The translations under genes and the position numbers were made by a program. The notes below the pieces were generated by a model. The model ran no database searches and was not told the origin of the DNA. It saw only the letters and a program-made list of their open reading frames with translations. A DNA stretch of 64,000 bases from Nocardioides ferulae (GTDB lineage: Bacteria > Actinomycetota > Actinomycetes > Propionibacteriales > Nocardioidaceae), in assembly GCF_003660455.1 (NCBI RefSeq), contig NZ_QZVR01000009.1, positions 115,176 to 179,175 on the forward strand, written 5' to 3'. Shown piece by piece: positions 8,964 to 17,191 of the stretch; position 1 is the first letter of the stretch; the number at the start of each line of letters is the position of its first letter.

Positions 8964-9018
8964 ACGACCCGAGGTCCGGAGGCCACGCAGACCCACGGAC
9001 GCCAGCCGCCTGGGCGGA

Positions 9019-9432
9019 TCAGTCGCGGGGGCTGGTCTCCCGGCAGTCGACGGCGACGATCGGCCGCCAGCTCATCCCCTCGACCGAGACCTTGTGCGCC
9101 GCGAACCGCACGCGGAGGTCGGTGCCGGCGCGCCCGTCCAGGCACGAGGGCCAGCCGGAGTCGTGCCAGGCGCCGTTGTCGTCGATCCACATCGGGACCC
9201 CGTCGTTGGCGGCGTAGGACCAGCCGTCGTGTTCGACCAGCAGTTGCCGTTTGCCCAGCTTCGCCTCACCCACCTGCCAGCCACCGAGACCGTGGTCCGC
9301 TGCGGTCATGGCGCGGCCGACCAGGAGCCCCGCCACGAAGACCGCGCAGAGCACGGCGACGGCGAGCAGCACCCGGCCCCAGTCCGGGCGGCGCGGCGCT
9401 TCAGGGTCGGGCTTCCGAGAGGTCAGCGGCAT
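9019..9432 (-). CDS. Hypothetical membrane-anchored protein
   Basis: The family is not recognised. The 137-residue protein has a short basic cytosolic N-terminus, one membrane helix (about residues 19-38, VLLAVAVLCAVFVAGLLVG) and an extracellular domain of about 95 residues rich in Trp, Gly and Asp, with two cysteines (WPSCLDG and VAVDCRE) that could form a disulfide. The ATG at 9432 is preferred over upstream starts because TAGGGT (9445-9440) ends exactly 7 nt before it. It lies upstream of cysQ on the same strand, but cysQ has its own similar promoter. A perfect LexA box lies 68 nt upstream (9500-9513). Confidence 0.6.
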   Translation of the reverse strand: MPLTSRKPDPEAPRRPDWGRVLLAVAVLCAVFVAGLLVGRAMTAADHGLGGWQVGEAKLGKRQLLVEHDGWSYAANDGVPMWIDDNGAWHDSGWPSCLDGRAGTDLRVRFAAHKVSVEGMSWRPIVAVDCRETSPRD

Positions 9433-9439
9433 GTCACCG

Positions 9440-9445
9440 ACCCTA
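9440..9445 (-). promoter_or_regulatory. TAGGGT -10 element before the 9432 start
   Basis: TAGGGT on the minus strand is followed after 7 nt by ATG. This supports the downstream start codon and a leaderless transcript. Confidence 0.5.
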
Positions 9446-9492
9446 GACGACCTCGACGGACGGACGCCTCCTCCACTCGGATCCGACAAGGG

Positions 9493-9521
9493 TTGTGTTC
9501 GAACTGGTGTTCGGGTAGGAC
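9493..9521 (+). promoter_or_regulatory. LexA (SOS) box within a promoter-like sequence
   Basis: CGAAC-TGGT-GTTCG at 9500-9513 is a perfect match to the Gram-positive/actinobacterial LexA box CGAAC-N4-GTTCG. On the plus strand it sits between TTGTGT (9493-9498) and TAGGAC (9516-9521) at 17-bp spacing, the same geometry as the SOS promoter at 63.6 kb. The two sites also share the 19-mer GTTCGAACWGGTGTTCGGG. Downstream on the plus strand there is only a 19-codon ORF; on the minus strand the box lies 68 nt before the 9432 gene. Confidence 0.7.
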
Positions 9522-9527
9522 CGGGTC

Positions 9528-9587
9528 ATGGACCCGAGCGGCTTCCGTTCGAGGCTCCGGCCGGAACCGCAGGCTGCCAGCCGGTGA
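9528..9587 (+). CDS. Possible 19-residue peptide behind the orphan SOS promoter
   Basis: An ATG 6 nt after TAGGAC opens a 19-codon frame (MDPSGFRSRLRPEPQAASR) ending with TGA at 9585-9587, just before the convergent end of the GH16 gene. The spacing copies the leaderless layout of the DUF222 gene at the right end. It may be a real small SOS-induced peptide, the remnant 5' end of a lost DUF222-type gene, or chance. There is no RBS. Confidence 0.25.
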   Translation: MDPSGFRSRLRPEPQAASR

Positions 9588-9589
9588 GC

Positions 9590-10408
9590 TCAGGCCGCGG
9601 GGGCGAAGACCTTCAGCCAGTCGACCTGCATCCGGACGCTCTTGCGACCCGCCGGCAGCTGCGGCATCCGACCGTTGGCGTCGCGGTGGGCGTGGGTCTG
9701 GAAGCCGACCCACATCGGCTCGTCGGGGATGCGGGCCGGGTCGGTCTCGACCTGCACGACCTTGCCGTCGATGACGTAGACCAGCCGGTCGGCGGTCCAG
9801 CGGATGCTGAAGACGTGCCAGCGCCGGAAGTCACCCTCGACCGTCTGCTGGCTCACGGCGTGCTTCCCGCCGTCGAGCCAGTGCGTGGTGACCATCGACT
9901 GGCTGCGCGCGCCCCACGTCTCGAAGATCTCGAAGAAGTTCAGCTCCGGCGGCCAGCCCTCGCGCGGGAACAGCAACGCGGTCGCGGAGATCCCCTCACC
10001 GGCGTCCAGTCGGATCCGGGCGTCCCAGCGGCCGTACTGCCGGGTGGCGTCCGGCCAGTTCCACGAGCCCACCCCGCCGCTGAGCCAGGTGCCGGCGACG
10101 GGGTTGTTGCGCAGCGTGAGCACCCCGTCGGAGGCCTTGACCTGGGTGGGGCTCCACACGGTGTCCGAGCAGCAGCCGGGCACCCCCTGGAAGGGCGCCC
10201 ACCGCGACGAGTCCAGCGGGCCGGCGAACTGCTCCGTGGCCACCTTGGTCCACCGGGCCGACGACTTGGCCCGAGCCGCCTCCGGCTCTCCCTCGCCCGA
10301 CGTCGCCGCCGGACTGGCCACTCCGGTGCCCAGCACGATCGCTGCGACGGCGAGCGCCGCCAGGACGGTTCGGGAGGAGCGGGAACGGGCAGAGCGGAGG
10401 AGCATCAT
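9590..10408 (-). CDS. Secreted glycoside hydrolase family 16-like protein
   Basis: The 272-residue protein has a signal peptide (about 1-34) and a GH16-like jelly roll: GPLDSSRWAPFQG near the start, a PELNFFEIFETWG block (about 151-163), and the typical WTADRLVYVIDG and MQVDWLKVF strands. GH16 enzymes cleave beta-1,3 or beta-1,4 glycans with ExDxxE. Here the segment reads ELNFFE, so both Glu are kept but the middle Asp is Asn, which may alter rate or specificity. It flanks the polysaccharide locus and may trim or release the product. The ATG ATG doublet (10408/10405) leaves the exact start open. Confidence 0.85.
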   Translation of the reverse strand: MMLLRSARSRSSRTVLAALAVAAIVLGTGVASPAATSGEGEPEAARAKSSARWTKVATEQFAGPLDSSRWAPFQGVPGCCSDTVWSPTQVKASDGVLTLRNNPVAGTWLSGGVGSWNWPDATRQYGRWDARIRLDAGEGISATALLFPREGWPPELNFFEIFETWGARSQSMVTTHWLDGGKHAVSQQTVEGDFRRWHVFSIRWTADRLVYVIDGKVVQVETDPARIPDEPMWVGFQTHAHRDANGRMPQLPAGRKSVRMQVDWLKVFAPAA

Positions 10409-10429
10409 GAGCGGCTTCCGGGGACGGCG

Positions 10430-10444
10430 GCGCGCACTGCGCGC
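10430..10444. promoter_or_regulatory. 15-bp palindrome between divergent GH16 and kinase-fold genes
   Basis: GCGCGC-ACT-GCGCGC is a perfect inverted repeat about 22 nt upstream of the GH16 start, in the divergent gap 10409-10582. It could be an operator, but alternating GC repeats also arise by chance in such GC-rich DNA. Confidence 0.25.
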
Positions 10445-10582
10445 TGCAACCTGACATCGTGCCCAAGGAATCGGACGCAGGAGGTCCGGTCTGAGTGGTC
10501 GATGTCCTCGGAACGGCAGGATGGAGACCAAGGTCACATCGGGTCGGGAATCCGGTCCCACCACGGCGAGAGGAGGGCAGCC

Positions 10583-11794
10583 ATGCGACGCGACGCTCAT
10601 CGGCCGTCGCCGGCCATCTCCGCGGACCTCCTCCGCATCGCCCTCGTCGTGTGGCCCGACGGCGCCGGGGGCCACCGGCTCACCACGGCGGCCACGCCGG
10701 GCACGCTCGAGGACGGGGTGGAGAGCTACCTGGTCCTCCCCCACCTGCGCAGCCCGCGCTTCCTGCTCCCCCTCGACGCGACACCGCAGGCCCGGTCGCG
10801 ACTGCTGCTGCGCTACAACCGGCTTCGCTCCGACCGGCGCCGCGCGACCCGCTCCGCGCTGGCGGGCCTGGTGCGGTTCGGACTGCCGCGGCCGCGTCCC
10901 GGCGTCAACCTCGTGCGCGCCGCCGGTTCGCCGTCCTCGCTGCTCGCCGACGTGGCGGCCGCGCTCGGCGCGGCTCCGGGCTCACTCGTGCTCTCCACCG
11001 GCGTCCGGCCCGGCACCGGCACTCCCCGGCCCACCCTGAACGTCGCCGACCGCGAGGGCCGCCCCCGTGCGTTCGTCAAGGTCGCGCTCGACCCGGGCCA
11101 GCAGGCCACCTTGGCGTGGGAGCACGATCTCGCGGCGGACTTCGCGCGCGAGCCGGTGCCGGGGCTGCTGGTCCCGCGTCCACTGTTCCGGCTGACCTCG
11201 GGTAACGCGCTCGTCGTCGGCGTCGAGGCCCTGCCCATCGACATCCGCCGGGTGCGCGTCGGCGATCGGGAGCGGGTGCAGCCGTGGCTCGACCGTCTGG
11301 TCGCCAGCCGGCCGCGCGCCGCGCTCCGACTCGACGACTCCCCGTGGACGGCCCGGCTCGCCGACGACGCCGCCGCACTGCCGGAGCCGTGGCGCGGCCC
11401 CACGACGGCTGCCGTCGCTCGCCTGCGCCGCGACCACGGCACCCGAGTCGTCGAGCACGGCCTGCGCCACGGCGACTGGTCGCCGTGGAACATGGGCCGA
11501 GTCGGAGCCGACCGGTTGGCCGTGTGGGACTGGGAGTTCTCCGAGCCGCTCGCGCCGCTGGGGCTCGACGAGTGGAACTGGGGCTTCGCCCACGACACCA
11601 GCGTGCGCGGCCGGACCATGCCGGAGGCCGCCGCCGGGCTGCGCGCCGCCGCCGCCGGCCGCCCCACCACGGCGCTGACCGCCGAGCTGCTGCTGGTCGA
11701 CATGGCCGTACGCCGGGCGGCCGAGGCGGCCGCGGGCGCCGCCGCCTCGGCGGCGTACGCCCGCGACCTGCTGGACCTGCTCAGCTGCCGGTGA
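10583..11794 (+). CDS. Aminoglycoside phosphotransferase/choline kinase-fold protein
   Basis: The 403-residue protein has a protein-kinase-like C-terminal half with the APH signature: HGLRHGDWSPWN (catalytic HxDxxxxN, about 293-302) and AVWDWEFS (metal-binding DWE, about 315-318). A possible nucleotide-binding Lys is in RAFVKVAL (about 170). The N-terminal 150 residues are Arg-rich and unlike known APH proteins. A GAGAGGAGG site lies 6 nt before the ATG. It is divergent from GH16, and its 3' end overlaps the convergent beta-propeller gene by 14 nt, which ties it to the polysaccharide locus. It may phosphorylate a sugar or lipid-linked intermediate; the substrate is unknown. Confidence 0.75.
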   Translation: MRRDAHRPSPAISADLLRIALVVWPDGAGGHRLTTAATPGTLEDGVESYLVLPHLRSPRFLLPLDATPQARSRLLLRYNRLRSDRRRATRSALAGLVRFGLPRPRPGVNLVRAAGSPSSLLADVAAALGAAPGSLVLSTGVRPGTGTPRPTLNVADREGRPRAFVKVALDPGQQATLAWEHDLAADFAREPVPGLLVPRPLFRLTSGNALVVGVEALPIDIRRVRVGDRERVQPWLDRLVASRPRAALRLDDSPWTARLADDAAALPEPWRGPTTAAVARLRRDHGTRVVEHGLRHGDWSPWNMGRVGADRLAVWDWEFSEPLAPLGLDEWNWGFAHDTSVRGRTMPEAAAGLRAAAAGRPTTALTAELLLVDMAVRRAAEAAAGAAASAAYARDLLDLLSCR

Positions 11795-13655
11795 CCCGGA
11801 CCCGCACCTTCCCCATCGTGGCGCTGCGGGGGCTGTCGGGGTCGCGCCAGGTGGCGGCGAACTCCCACCGCCCTTCGGGGAGCCGAGGCAGTCGCAGTCG
11901 GGCCCGGCCGTCGACGACCCGCGCCCTGCCCACCGTGCGTCCGTCGCGGACGAACCGCACCCAGCCTCCCTGCCCGTGGCCGACGCGTGCGGTCAGCCGC
12001 ACCGGTTGTCCGGCCCGCACCGTCCTCGACGACGCGGTCAGCGTCACCGTGGCCGAGCGCACCGACATCACCTCGTTGCCGGCCGGGTCGGTCACCAGCA
12101 CCCGGTAGTAGGTCGAGCTGCCCGGGGTCACCCCGGTGTCACGGACCGTGAACGTCTCGCTGGCATACGGCACCGACTCGCGGGTCACGGTCGCGATCGG
12201 GGTGTCGGTCTGCCAACCCCGGAAGATCCGGTAGGTCAGGTCGACGTCGTCGCGGTCGGACGCCTCGAGCACGCTGACGTCGACGTAGCTACAGCGCCAG
12301 CACGTGCGCACCGACGGCCAGGCGGCCCGGTCCGGCGGTGCCGACCCTGGGGTGAAGCGGACCAGGTTCGCCTGCGCGGCGCCGTTGACCCCCGCGAAGC
12401 CGCCGCCGACGACCAGGGTCTGGCCGTCGGTGGCCAGCGCCCGGGTCAGCAGCATGGTGTCCGGCTGACCGGACACGCCCGAGGTCTGCACGAAGTAGGG
12501 CTTGACCTGCCCGTTGCCGCGGTTCAGCGCCGTGACCGCGAGGTAGGTGCGCGGATTGGTCTCGGGCATCCCCCCGGCATCGGCGCAGTCGTGCGCGTGG
12601 GAGCCGACGTAGAGGTCGTTGCCGAGAGCCTGCAGCGCGAACGTGTCGCCGTAGCAGCGGGCGTACCACCGCACCGCGCCCGAAGCGGCGTCGATCGCAT
12701 AGACCCCCTCCTTGCGGTCCAGCGACCCCGAGACGTCGTCGCGCGCTCCCAGATAGACGGTGTCGCCGACGGTCTCGAGCGCGGTGCCCCAGTTGTAGGG
12801 GGCCAGCAGGTAGTCGGCGCGCCACCCCGCGACGTTCTGGCCGGTGCTGGCGTCGACAGCCATGAACCCCTGCGCGACAGCGCCGTTGACCTTGCGGAAC
12901 GGCCCCGCCAGGAAGACCCGGCTGCCGTCGCCCGACACCGCGAGGGAGACCACGCGCAGCGCCTCGTTGCTGACGTTGTCGGAGACCACCGGCGCCCAGC
13001 TCGTGAGCTCACCGGTGGTCAGGTCGAACGCGGCCAGGTCGCGCCGGGCCGACCAGTTCGCCCGCGAGAAGGCACCCCCAACATAGAGCGTGCGGCCGTC
13101 GGGCGAGACCGCCAGCGACCGCACCGTGCCGTCGACGCCGTTGCGGCCGACCTCGCCGAGGAACGCGCCGGTGGCGGTGTCGAAGCTGGCCAGGTGCTCG
13201 GCGCGCTGACCGTCGACCCGGTTGAAGTCACCGCCCACGTAGAGCGTCCGCCCGTCGGGGGAGAGCGCGGTCGCGAACACCGTCGCCGGACCGCCGGTGT
13301 AGTCGTTCTCCAGGCGCGGCGCGAACGAGGTCACGGGTGCACCGGTCGTCGCGTCGAAGGCCGCGAGGTAGGCTTGCCCGGTCTCGCCGCTGCCGGCGGC
13401 GGAGCCGGCCGGGCGGGTGGAGGTGAAACCACCCCCCGCGTAGACCCGGCCCCCGGCCACCTCGACGGCCCACACCGGGCCGTTGGCCTGCCCCATCGGC
13501 GACGGCATGCCGCGCATCGCGGTGTGCTCGGCGTCGTACGCCGCGGCGGGCGTCACCGCGAGCGTGCCGGCCACCAGGGCCACCGTGACCGCTCGGACCA
13601 GCCTCCCGGCGATGCCCCTGGTCGGTCGCTGAACCTGGAATGGTCGAAGCCTCAC
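11781..13655 (-). CDS. Secreted beta-propeller protein with C-terminal Ig/Fn3-like domains
   Basis: The 624-residue protein has a signal peptide (about 23-45, ending TPAAA) and repeated propeller blades of the form SPDGRTLYVGGDFNRV / SPDGRTLYVGGAFSRA / VGGGFAGVNG (delta-60/PQQ-like repeats, about 60-440). Two beta-sandwich regions follow: YRIFRG...STYYRVLVTDPAGNEV (Fn3-like) and a last one resembling an Ig-like repeat (SSRTVRAGQPVRLTARVG). Four cysteines are present (RCYGDT, HDCAD, and a CWRC pair). The GTG start overlaps the sulfotransferase stop (GTGA) and is preceded by GAGGAGG. As the last gene of the polysaccharide operon it may bind or organise the exported polymer; no catalytic residues are evident. 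Confidence 0.8.
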   Translation of the reverse strand: MRLRPFQVQRPTRGIAGRLVRAVTVALVAGTLAVTPAAAYDAEHTAMRGMPSPMGQANGPVWAVEVAGGRVYAGGGFTSTRPAGSAAGSGETGQAYLAAFDATTGAPVTSFAPRLENDYTGGPATVFATALSPDGRTLYVGGDFNRVDGQRAEHLASFDTATGAFLGEVGRNGVDGTVRSLAVSPDGRTLYVGGAFSRANWSARRDLAAFDLTTGELTSWAPVVSDNVSNEALRVVSLAVSGDGSRVFLAGPFRKVNGAVAQGFMAVDASTGQNVAGWRADYLLAPYNWGTALETVGDTVYLGARDDVSGSLDRKEGVYAIDAASGAVRWYARCYGDTFALQALGNDLYVGSHAHDCADAGGMPETNPRTYLAVTALNRGNGQVKPYFVQTSGVSGQPDTMLLTRALATDGQTLVVGGGFAGVNGAAQANLVRFTPGSAPPDRAAWPSVRTCWRCSYVDVSVLEASDRDDVDLTYRIFRGWQTDTPIATVTRESVPYASETFTVRDTGVTPGSSTYYRVLVTDPAGNEVMSVRSATVTLTASSRTVRAGQPVRLTARVGHGQGGWVRFVRDGRTVGRARVVDGRARLRLPRLPEGRWEFAATWRDPDSPRSATMGKVRVRVTGS

Positions 13656-14614
13656 GGCCACCACACCTCCTCGTCGAGCAGCTCGGCGAGCCGCTGGTTG
13701 TGCGGGGCGAACCACGAGCGCAGCCGGGCTGCGCTGTCGGGGTCGATCCGCTCGTCTCCGTCACTGCGGTTGCGCTTGCCCGGGGCGGGCGGGGCCGGGT
13801 CGAGACCGGCGAACTCCTGGACCCGGGCGAGCACGGCCGCGGGGTCGGCGTAGAGGTCCTCGCTGCGCAGCACCAGCACCCGGTCGCGGCCCAACGCCTC
13901 GAACCAGCCGCGCAGCTGGTCGGCGTACTCCCCACGGGCGCGGTAGGAGTACCAGTCCCGGGGCCGGCTGGAGTACGCCGGGTCCTCCGCCATGCGGGCG
14001 AGCTCGCCACCCAGCCGGCCGGGCTCGGCGGCGAGAGCATCGGCGAACGACAAGCCCTCCACACCGTTCTTCACCCGCTCGCGGTAGTGCGAGAAGGCCC
14101 GGTGGACCGGGTCGCGCAGCAGCACCACCACCCGCACCTGCGGCAGCGCGGCCGCGACCCGCGCGGGGACCCGAGGGTCGAAGAGGTAGAGCGGGCTGGC
14201 CTCCACGCAGAGCGCCCGACCGTGGCGCCGCGCGTGGCGCCGCCGCGCCCAGCGGGTCGGGAAGTGCCCGAGGTACCACCGCTCCCCCCGCCGGAACTGC
14301 TCGGTGAAGTAGTGCGAGCTCTTCAGGTGCCGGGCCCGCGGCACCATCGCCATCACCTGAGGGTGCGCCTGCAGCGCCGACCACAGGTAGGTCGTGCCAC
14401 CTCTCTTGGTGCCCACGACCAGCAGGTCCGGTCCGGGGCGCCAGCGGGCCGTCGCACCCGTCAGCGCCCGGATCACCGCATCGGCGGCATCCTTGACCCG
14501 TTGTGGCAGCAGCGCCTTGGCGAGCCGGACCGGGGCGGGGTCGAGCCGGCGACCGGAGGCGCGCGACACGGTCAGGGCGGCCGGGGCGGTCGGGGCGGTC
14601 GCTGGCGCGGTCAT
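13652..14614 (-). CDS. PAPS-dependent sulfotransferase
   Basis: The 320-residue protein contains both cofactor sites of Sulfotransfer_1 proteins: the 5'-phosphosulfate loop VVGTKRGGTTYLW (about 64-76) and the 3'-phosphate site VLLRDPVHRAFSHYR (about 160-174). Such enzymes move sulfate from PAPS to hydroxyl or amino groups, here probably on the polysaccharide made by this operon or on a surface glycolipid. ATGA overlap with the flippase gene upstream and GTGA overlap with the beta-propeller gene downstream put it firmly in the operon. The acceptor is not known. CysQ, which disposes of the PAP by-product, is encoded 5 kb away. Confidence 0.9.
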   Translation of the reverse strand: MTAPATAPTAPAALTVSRASGRRLDPAPVRLAKALLPQRVKDAADAVIRALTGATARWRPGPDLLVVGTKRGGTTYLWSALQAHPQVMAMVPRARHLKSSHYFTEQFRRGERWYLGHFPTRWARRRHARRHGRALCVEASPLYLFDPRVPARVAAALPQVRVVVLLRDPVHRAFSHYRERVKNGVEGLSFADALAAEPGRLGGELARMAEDPAYSSRPRDWYSYRARGEYADQLRGWFEALGRDRVLVLRSEDLYADPAAVLARVQEFAGLDPAPPAPGKRNRSDGDERIDPDSAARLRSWFAPHNQRLAELLDEEVWWP

Positions 14615-16206
14615 CGGGGACTCCTCGACAGATCGCGCAGCCCGGCGAGGTGCAGCGGGCCGCGCAGGCGCAGCAGGGCCAGGGCGTAGCCGGTGCAGGC
14701 GACGACGGCGTAGCCGGCCAGCCACCCCGGCGTCGGCGCCGCGAAGGTGCGGACCAGCACGGCCGGCAGGCCGAAGCAGACCGCGACCGCACCGGCCGCG
14801 GCCAGCAGGCCCGGCCACGGCGGATGCACGCCCAGCCGCCGGCGTCCGCGCACCGTGCAGAGCAGCGAGTCGAGCGTGAGCGAGACCGCCCAGGCGACCG
14901 CGGCACCCACCAGCCCGATCGTGGGGATCAGCAGCAGGTTCAGGCAGATGTTGACGGTGAGGGCGACCAGCGTGTTGGCGGCGGTGAGCCGGCTCAGGCC
15001 CGCCATCAGCAGCACCGAGTTGATGTTGCCCATCGCCAGGTAGCCGAGGATGCCGAGCGCCATCACCGTCATCGCCCCCGAGGCGGTGGTGAACTCGTCG
15101 CCGACCACGGAGAGGATCAGCGGCGCGAACGCCGCGAGCGTCACGAACACCGGCCAGGCCAGCAGCACCAGCCACACCGTGGAGACCGCGTGCAGGTCCT
15201 GCACCCGGTGCCGCTCCCCCCGGGCTGCCCCCTCGGCCAACTGCGGGGCGGTGCCGATGCGCAGCGCCTCCATCGCCATCGTGCCGGAGGTGATGAACCG
15301 GCTCGCCGCCGCATAGGCGCCGGCGGCGGCCGGTCCGAGGAACACCCCGACCAGGATCACGTCGATCCACACGATGCCGAGCTCGAACATCGAGGCCAGG
15401 CCGCGGGGCAGGTTGAAGCGCCACACCTCGGCCAGCACCGCCCGCGACCCGCGGCCGGGGGGACCCGGCTCACGGGCGGCGCGGGCCGCGGTCCGGCCCA
15501 CCCACACCAGCGCGACCACGTCCATCACGAGCAGCGGCGCCGCCCAGGTCCAGAGCAGCCACCTCAGGTCGAGGTCGCTGCGCCACAGCGCCACGACGAG
15601 CAGCAGCCGGCTGGTCGGCAGCCACACCTGGTAGAGCAGCACGAAGCGCCACGGCCCGCCGAAGGACCGGGTGCCGTTGAGGCAGGCCTGGCCGACGCCG
15701 GAGAGCACCAGGGTCACCGCGAGCACGCGCAGGTCGGCGGCGACCGCCTGGACGTCACCCGGGGCCAGCACCTCCGCCAGCGGCACGGCGGTGACTGCCA
15801 GCAGGCTCGCCACGGCCAGGCTCCACACCAGCACCGGGAGCACGGAGCCGGCGAACACCCGCCACAGCTCCCGGTGCGCCTCGGTGGCCCGCGCCGCCGA
15901 GAGGGCACGCACCATGCCGGTGTCGCTGCCGAGCAGGACGACACCGTTGAGGATCATGAACACCGCGACCGCCATGAAGAACAGTCCGGCCTGGTGGGCG
16001 CCGAAGAACCGGCCGACGGCCACGGTCAGCGCGAAGCCGGCGGCCGCGGCGTAGGCGGCGCCGAGGAGCGTCAGCAGGCCGCCGCGGGCGGCGATCCGGC
16101 GGGCGACCAGGTCCGAGGGTGTCACGGGCGGGGTCACGGGCGGGGTCACGGGCGGGGTGCCCGCGTCGGGGGACGGCGCCACCGCGGCCGCCGGGTCAGA
16201 TGCCAC
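14611..16206 (-). CDS. Polysaccharide flippase (Wzx/MVF superfamily)
   Basis: The 531-residue integral membrane protein has about 12-14 predicted helices and the pattern of Wzx-type exporters that move lipid-linked repeat units across the membrane (GGLLTLLGAAYAAAAGFALT at the start, then VVLLGSDTGMVRALS). The GTG start at 16206 overlaps the GT2 gene by 11 nt. The cytosolic N-terminus contains a PPVT repeat encoded by three copies of a 15-bp unit (16121-16160), which may vary in copy number. The flippase argues that the polymer is assembled by the Wzx/Wzy route. Confidence 0.9.
   Translation of the reverse strand: MASDPAAAVAPSPDAGTPPVTPPVTPPVTPSDLVARRIAARGGLLTLLGAAYAAAAGFALTVAVGRFFGAHQAGLFFMAVAVFMILNGVVLLGSDTGMVRALSAARATEAHRELWRVFAGSVLPVLVWSLAVASLLAVTAVPLAEVLAPGDVQAVAADLRVLAVTLVLSGVGQACLNGTRSFGGPWRFVLLYQVWLPTSRLLLVVALWRSDLDLRWLLWTWAAPLLVMDVVALVWVGRTAARAAREPGPPGRGSRAVLAEVWRFNLPRGLASMFELGIVWIDVILVGVFLGPAAAGAYAAASRFITSGTMAMEALRIGTAPQLAEGAARGERHRVQDLHAVSTVWLVLLAWPVFVTLAAFAPLILSVVGDEFTTASGAMTVMALGILGYLAMGNINSVLLMAGLSRLTAANTLVALTVNICLNLLLIPTIGLVGAAVAWAVSLTLDSLLCTVRGRRRLGVHPPWPGLLAAAGAVAVCFGLPAVLVRTFAAPTPGWLAGYAVVACTGYALALLRLRGPLHLAGLRDLSRSPR
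16119..16160. repeat. 15-bp tandem repeat, about three copies, in the flippase N-terminus
   Basis: The unit GGTCACGGGCGGGGT is repeated with exact copies and encodes a PPVTP-type repeat in frame (5 residues per unit). Copy-number change would alter only linker length. Confidence 0.75.
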
Positions 16207-17191
16207 GGCCCCGGGCGTGCAGGACGCGCTGCACGAGCTCGGCGCGGACCAGGCCGGCGAGGACCAGCCGGGTCAGGGCAAGCCGCGGCTCACGCGGATT
16301 GTCCTGCAGGCCACGCTCCAGCCAGACCCGTGAGCCGGCCCGGTCGCCGGCCGCCGCGAGTGCGAACGCGATCTGGCCCTCGATCCGGGCCCGACCCCGT
16401 GGCGCACCGGCGAACTCCGGGTAGCGGTCGAGCAGCAGGGTCAGCGCGTCGGCCACCATCCGCCACCGGCTGAAGAAGTAGGACCCGCCGTCCCAGTGGA
16501 TGTCGGCGGTGACCTCGTCGACCAACCGGATCGGCCCACGTTGAGCGAGCTTGAGCAGGAGGTCGTAGTCCTCGGCGTACCCGCCGGGGATCGTCTCGTC
16601 CCAGCCGCCGATCGCCTCGAGCGCGGAGGTGCGGTAGAGCATGGCGGAGGGGTGCAGCTCCATGATCCGGTCCTCCAGCAGGTCCGCGAGGCGCACCTCG
16701 CTCAGCGGCGCGCGGCGCACGATCGAACGGCCGTGGCGCTGCACCCGCACGCTGCCGCCGACCGCGACCGTGTGCTGCTCCGCGGCCAGCACCGCCAGCT
16801 GGGCCTCGAGCCGGTGCGGCAACCACACGTCGTCGTCGTCACAGGTCGCGACGTGCCGGTGCCGCACGGTGGCCAGGCCGGTGTTGCGGGCGCCGGCCAC
16901 CCCGGGGGCACGCTGGTTGGTGCGGATCTCGAGCCGCTGCCGGTCGGGGCGCAGCGGTGCCGGCAGGTCCAGCCGGTCGGGGCGCGGACCGTCGAAGACC
17001 ACCACGACCTGCATCGGCCCGGGATAGGTCTGGGCCCAGACCGCCGCGAGCGCCCGGCGCAGCGTCGGCAGCCGGTCGCGGGTGGCGATCAGCACGCTGA
17101 CGCCGTCGTGCCGCGGCGCATCCGCGAGCGGGCGCTCGGCGACGGCAACGTCGACGGGGCTCTCCGGACGCGCGGGCGACGCCGCGCTCAC
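16196..17191 (-). CDS. Family 2 glycosyltransferase
   Basis: The 331-residue protein has a GT-A fold: GVSVLIATRDRLPTLRRAL at the start of the catalytic domain, RAPGVAGARNTGL, and the metal/nucleotide-sugar site CDDDDVWLP (about 115-123), followed by a GGYAEDYDLLLKLAQRG block. It should add a sugar to the lipid-linked intermediate in the cytosol. The last 80 residues are helical. The GTG start overlaps the Wzz-like gene stop by 4 nt (GTGA). Donor and acceptor sugars cannot be read from the sequence. Confidence 0.92.
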   Translation of the reverse strand: MSAASPARPESPVDVAVAERPLADAPRHDGVSVLIATRDRLPTLRRALAAVWAQTYPGPMQVVVVFDGPRPDRLDLPAPLRPDRQRLEIRTNQRAPGVAGARNTGLATVRHRHVATCDDDDVWLPHRLEAQLAVLAAEQHTVAVGGSVRVQRHGRSIVRRAPLSEVRLADLLEDRIMELHPSAMLYRTSALEAIGGWDETIPGGYAEDYDLLLKLAQRGPIRLVDEVTADIHWDGGSYFFSRWRMVADALTLLLDRYPEFAGAPRGRARIEGQIAFALAAAGDRAGSRVWLERGLQDNPREPRLALTRLVLAGLVRAELVQRVLHARGRGI

